Part shown: positions 63,913 through 64,000 of the stretch, piece after piece
Layout: every line of letters begins with the position of its first letter
Position numbering within the stretch: the first letter of the stretch is position 1
Source: Ahrensia marina
GTDB taxonomy: Bacteria > Pseudomonadota > Alphaproteobacteria > Rhizobiales > Rhizobiaceae
Direction: 5' to 3'
Assembly: GCF_001293565.1 (NCBI RefSeq)
Contig: NZ_JXMU01000016.1
Span: 35,916-99,915, forward strand
Length of the DNA: 64,000 nt
Program-made: the position numbers and the translations under genes
Notes under the pieces: model-generated
The model's database searches: none
Seen by the model: only the letters and a program-made list of their open reading frames with translations
Told to the model about the DNA's origin: nothing

Positions 63913-63976
63913 AGAGCAATTCCCTATAGGAGTTGCTCTAAAGCGTGTCTGCGTTTCACTGAATCGCATCCACGCT
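63913..63976. repeat. Nested intergenic palindromes at the window end
   Basis: AGAGCAATTCC (63913-63923) faces GGAGTTGCTCT (63929-63939) with one wobble pair and a 5-base loop. Immediately after, AGCGTGTCTGCG (63942-63953) faces CGCATCCACGCT (63965-63976) with two mismatched pairs. The first may terminate the tyrosine operon. The double-palindrome form resembles the mosaic intergenic repeats of Rhizobiales, but no second copy is in this window. Confidence 0.5.
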
Positions 63977-64000
63977 CTACCCCTTTGATTTGCCGCATGT

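Noticed and set aside
1..64000. CRISPR arrays, toxin-antitoxin pairs, restriction or phage-defence genes.
   Set aside because: No repeat-spacer pattern and no protein with motifs of these systems was seen.

Overview
The window reads as a chromosomal segment of an alphaproteobacterium of the Rhizobiales (Hyphomicrobiales), probably one with moderate GC. Two things point there: the core gene order accA-xerD-(small membrane protein)-aroK-aroB-CNNM/CBS protein-bolA-J-domain protein-cobS-cobT-rpmB, and a rhizobial-type rhamnose cluster (rhaD/isomerase divergent from rhaRSTPQUK). This placement is an inference from gene content and order. No rRNA gene, CRISPR array or intact insertion sequence was seen.

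Layout. (1) 1-2417: a cupin gene cut by the window edge, an Lrp-type regulator, and a MerR regulator divergent from an MFS pump with a MerR-style 19-bp-spacer promoter. (2) 2414-30852: a large catabolic block. It holds a dehydrogenase/SDR/leaderless solute-binding-protein operon, a TRAP transporter with a crotonase and an IclR regulator, a class III CoA-transferase, a lactonase, a second IclR with a second leaderless binding protein, an L-fucose-type oxidative pathway with its own carbohydrate ABC transporter, two MaoC-fold proteins, a second CoA-transferase, and an amino-acid ABC transporter with a class IV aminotransferase and a GntR regulator. (3) 30868-42307: a small membrane protein, a gene-poor stretch, then the complete L-rhamnose ABC transport and degradation cluster. 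(4) 42308-42911: the decayed 3' end of a third CoA-transferase and a tRNA-Arg(CCT), marking the change from accessory to housekeeping genes. (5) 42945-63901: core genes for peptidoglycan trimming, fatty acid and shikimate biosynthesis, XerD, aerobic cobaltochelatase CobST, ribosomal protein L28, queuosine precursor uptake, chorismate mutase, HisC and prephenate dehydrogenase. (6) 63902-64000: nested palindromes.

How it fits together. Block 2 looks like one coordinately controlled system. Similar 25-bp pseudo-palindromes lie in the control regions of the TRAP operon and first leaderless binding protein (about 5369), the first CoA-transferase and lactonase (about 11095), the sugar ABC transporter and sugar lactonase (about 23416), and the second CoA-transferase and second MaoC protein (about 24863). 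A half-site lies before the second IclR gene. This ties sugar oxidation enzymes, CoA-thioester enzymes and two cytoplasmic solute-binding-like proteins into one regulon, most simply under the two IclR proteins. The substrate is not identifiable from sequence. The paired leaderless binding proteins, the paired CoA-transferases and a MaoC paralog without its usual catalytic histidines are the least explained part of the window.

The rhamnose cluster is conventional in transport, kinase and regulation, but carries an isomerase of the enterobacterial RhaA type. A perfect 21-bp inverted repeat in the rhaD/rhaR control region is the likely operator.
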